Shown: one piece after another, positions 5,131 through 5,646 of the stretch
Position numbering within the stretch: the first letter of the stretch is position 1
Layout: each line of letters starts with the position of its first letter
Origin: Candidatus Chloroheliales bacterium
GTDB taxonomy: Bacteria > Chloroflexota > Chloroflexia > QHBQ01
Direction of reading: 5' to 3'
Assembly (NCBI GenBank): GCA_003243865.1
Contig: QHBQ01000221.1
Coordinates: forward strand, 1-5,646
Length of the DNA: 5,646 bases
Notes under the pieces: generated by a model
Database searches by the model: none
What the model was told of the DNA's origin: nothing
What the model saw: only the letters and a program-made list of their open reading frames with translations
Program-made: the position numbers and the translations under genes

Positions 5131-5646
5131 ATGGAAACGAGGCAAGGCATCCCCGCCGTCGGCGGCGTAGGCATCGGCCCGCTGGTAACCTACCGGCGGG
5201 CTAATCTTAATGGCGCGAACGCGCCGTTCGCGGCAGGCAAGAGCGAGCGCGAACGGCTTGACGCCGCGCTTGAAGCGGCCAGCAGCGAACTGACCGCCCT
5301 GGCCGCCAGCGTGCAGGCCGAACTGGGCGAGGAGCAGGCGGCCATCTTCGAGGCCCAGGCCATGATTGCTACTGACCCCGCTCTGCACGACCGCGCGGCA
5401 CAGCTTATCGCCGCTGGCAGCGATGCGCCGGGCGCAATCAAGGCAGCGGGCGAGGAGTACGCGGCGATGCTCGCCAGCCTGGAAGACCAGTACCTCAGCG
5501 AGCGCGCCGCCGATGTCCGCGACGTTGCCGCCCGCATCGAGCGCATTCTGCGCGGCCAGCGCGAGAGCCTGCCAACCCTTACCCAGCCTTCAATACTGCT
5601 TGCCGATGACCTTACCCCCTCGGAAACCGCCACCCTCGACCCCAGA
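5131..5646 (+). CDS. ptsI: PTS enzyme I (PEP-protein phosphotransferase), N-terminal part
   Basis: Expected to autophosphorylate from PEP on a histidine and pass phosphate to HPr, starting the relay that feeds DhaM and DhaL. The 172 visible residues are recognisably EI: GIPAVGGVGIGPL (6-18) at the N-terminus, the HPr-binding helical subdomain with EEQAAIFEAQAMIATDP (67-83), YLSERAADVRDVAARI (121-136), and SILLADDLTPSETATLDP (154-171). The catalytic-histidine segment would follow just beyond the window edge. It is therefore not possible to say whether this is a full enzyme I with a PEP-binding barrel or a truncated EI-like domain as in E. coli DhaM. The ATG at 5131 is the only reasonable start: an in-frame TAA lies at 5104-5106 and no other start codon falls before the GIPAVGG motif. 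No Shine-Dalgarno sequence precedes it; the heptamer array ends 15 nt upstream. Confidence 0.92.
   Translation, partial: METRQGIPAVGGVGIGPLVTYRRANLNGANAPFAAGKSERERLDAALEAASSELTALAASVQAELGEEQAAIFEAQAMIATDPALHDRAAQLIAAGSDAPGAIKAAGEEYAAMLASLEDQYLSERAADVRDVAARIERILRGQRESLPTLTQPSILLADDLTPSETATLDPR

Noticed and set aside
5190..5633. Minus-strand frame opposite the EI gene
   Set aside because: Ser/Arg/Ala-rich shadow; the plus-strand frame carries several EI motifs.

Overview
The window is a glycerol / dihydroxyacetone (DHA) utilisation locus from a bacterium with G+C-rich genes and A+T-rich intergenic gaps. The gene set (aquaglyceroporin, GlpD, and a PTS-dependent DHA kinase with its own phosphotransfer proteins) does not fix the taxon. 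Protein style, frequent GTG starts, strong GGAGG ribosome sites and short heptamer repeats in the gaps would suit a Chloroflexota (Roseiflexus/Kouleothrix-like) genome. That placement is an inference with low to moderate confidence.

Layout. Two divergent transcription units meet at about 2301-2426. Leftward (minus strand) run glpD (2268-595, FAD-dependent glycerol-3-phosphate dehydrogenase) and glpF (374-1, glycerol channel, cut by the window edge). Rightward (plus strand) run dhaM-EIIA (2548-2946), an HPr gene (2960-3238), dhaK (3235-4260), dhaL (4376-5008) and the start of a PTS enzyme I gene (5131 to the window end). In E. coli the EIIA, HPr and EI-like domains are fused in one DhaM protein; here they are three separate genes interleaved with dhaK and dhaL.

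How the genes work together. GlpF admits glycerol (and possibly DHA). After phosphorylation by a glycerol kinase not seen here, GlpD oxidises glycerol-3-phosphate to DHAP and passes electrons to quinone. In the rightward unit, phosphate should pass PEP -> EI -> HPr -> DhaM -> DhaL-ADP -> DHA on DhaK, also giving DHAP. Both arms therefore converge on DHAP.

Non-coding structure is the unusual part. (i) The divergent promoter is an almost mirror-symmetric inverted duplication: 49 bp per arm, 38 of 49 positions matching without gaps, and both TACAAT -10 boxes at exactly mirrored positions. (ii) Four intergenic gaps each carry period-7 arrays of a heptamer family GATTNNA (or its complement). In three gaps the arrays form inverted pairs, including one perfect 27-bp stem. 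The arrays extend into the 3' ends of glpD and dhaK and supply their stop codons. (iii) A strong extended -10 box directly after the dhaK/dhaL hairpin suggests a secondary promoter for dhaL. No tRNA, rRNA, CRISPR array or transposase is visible.
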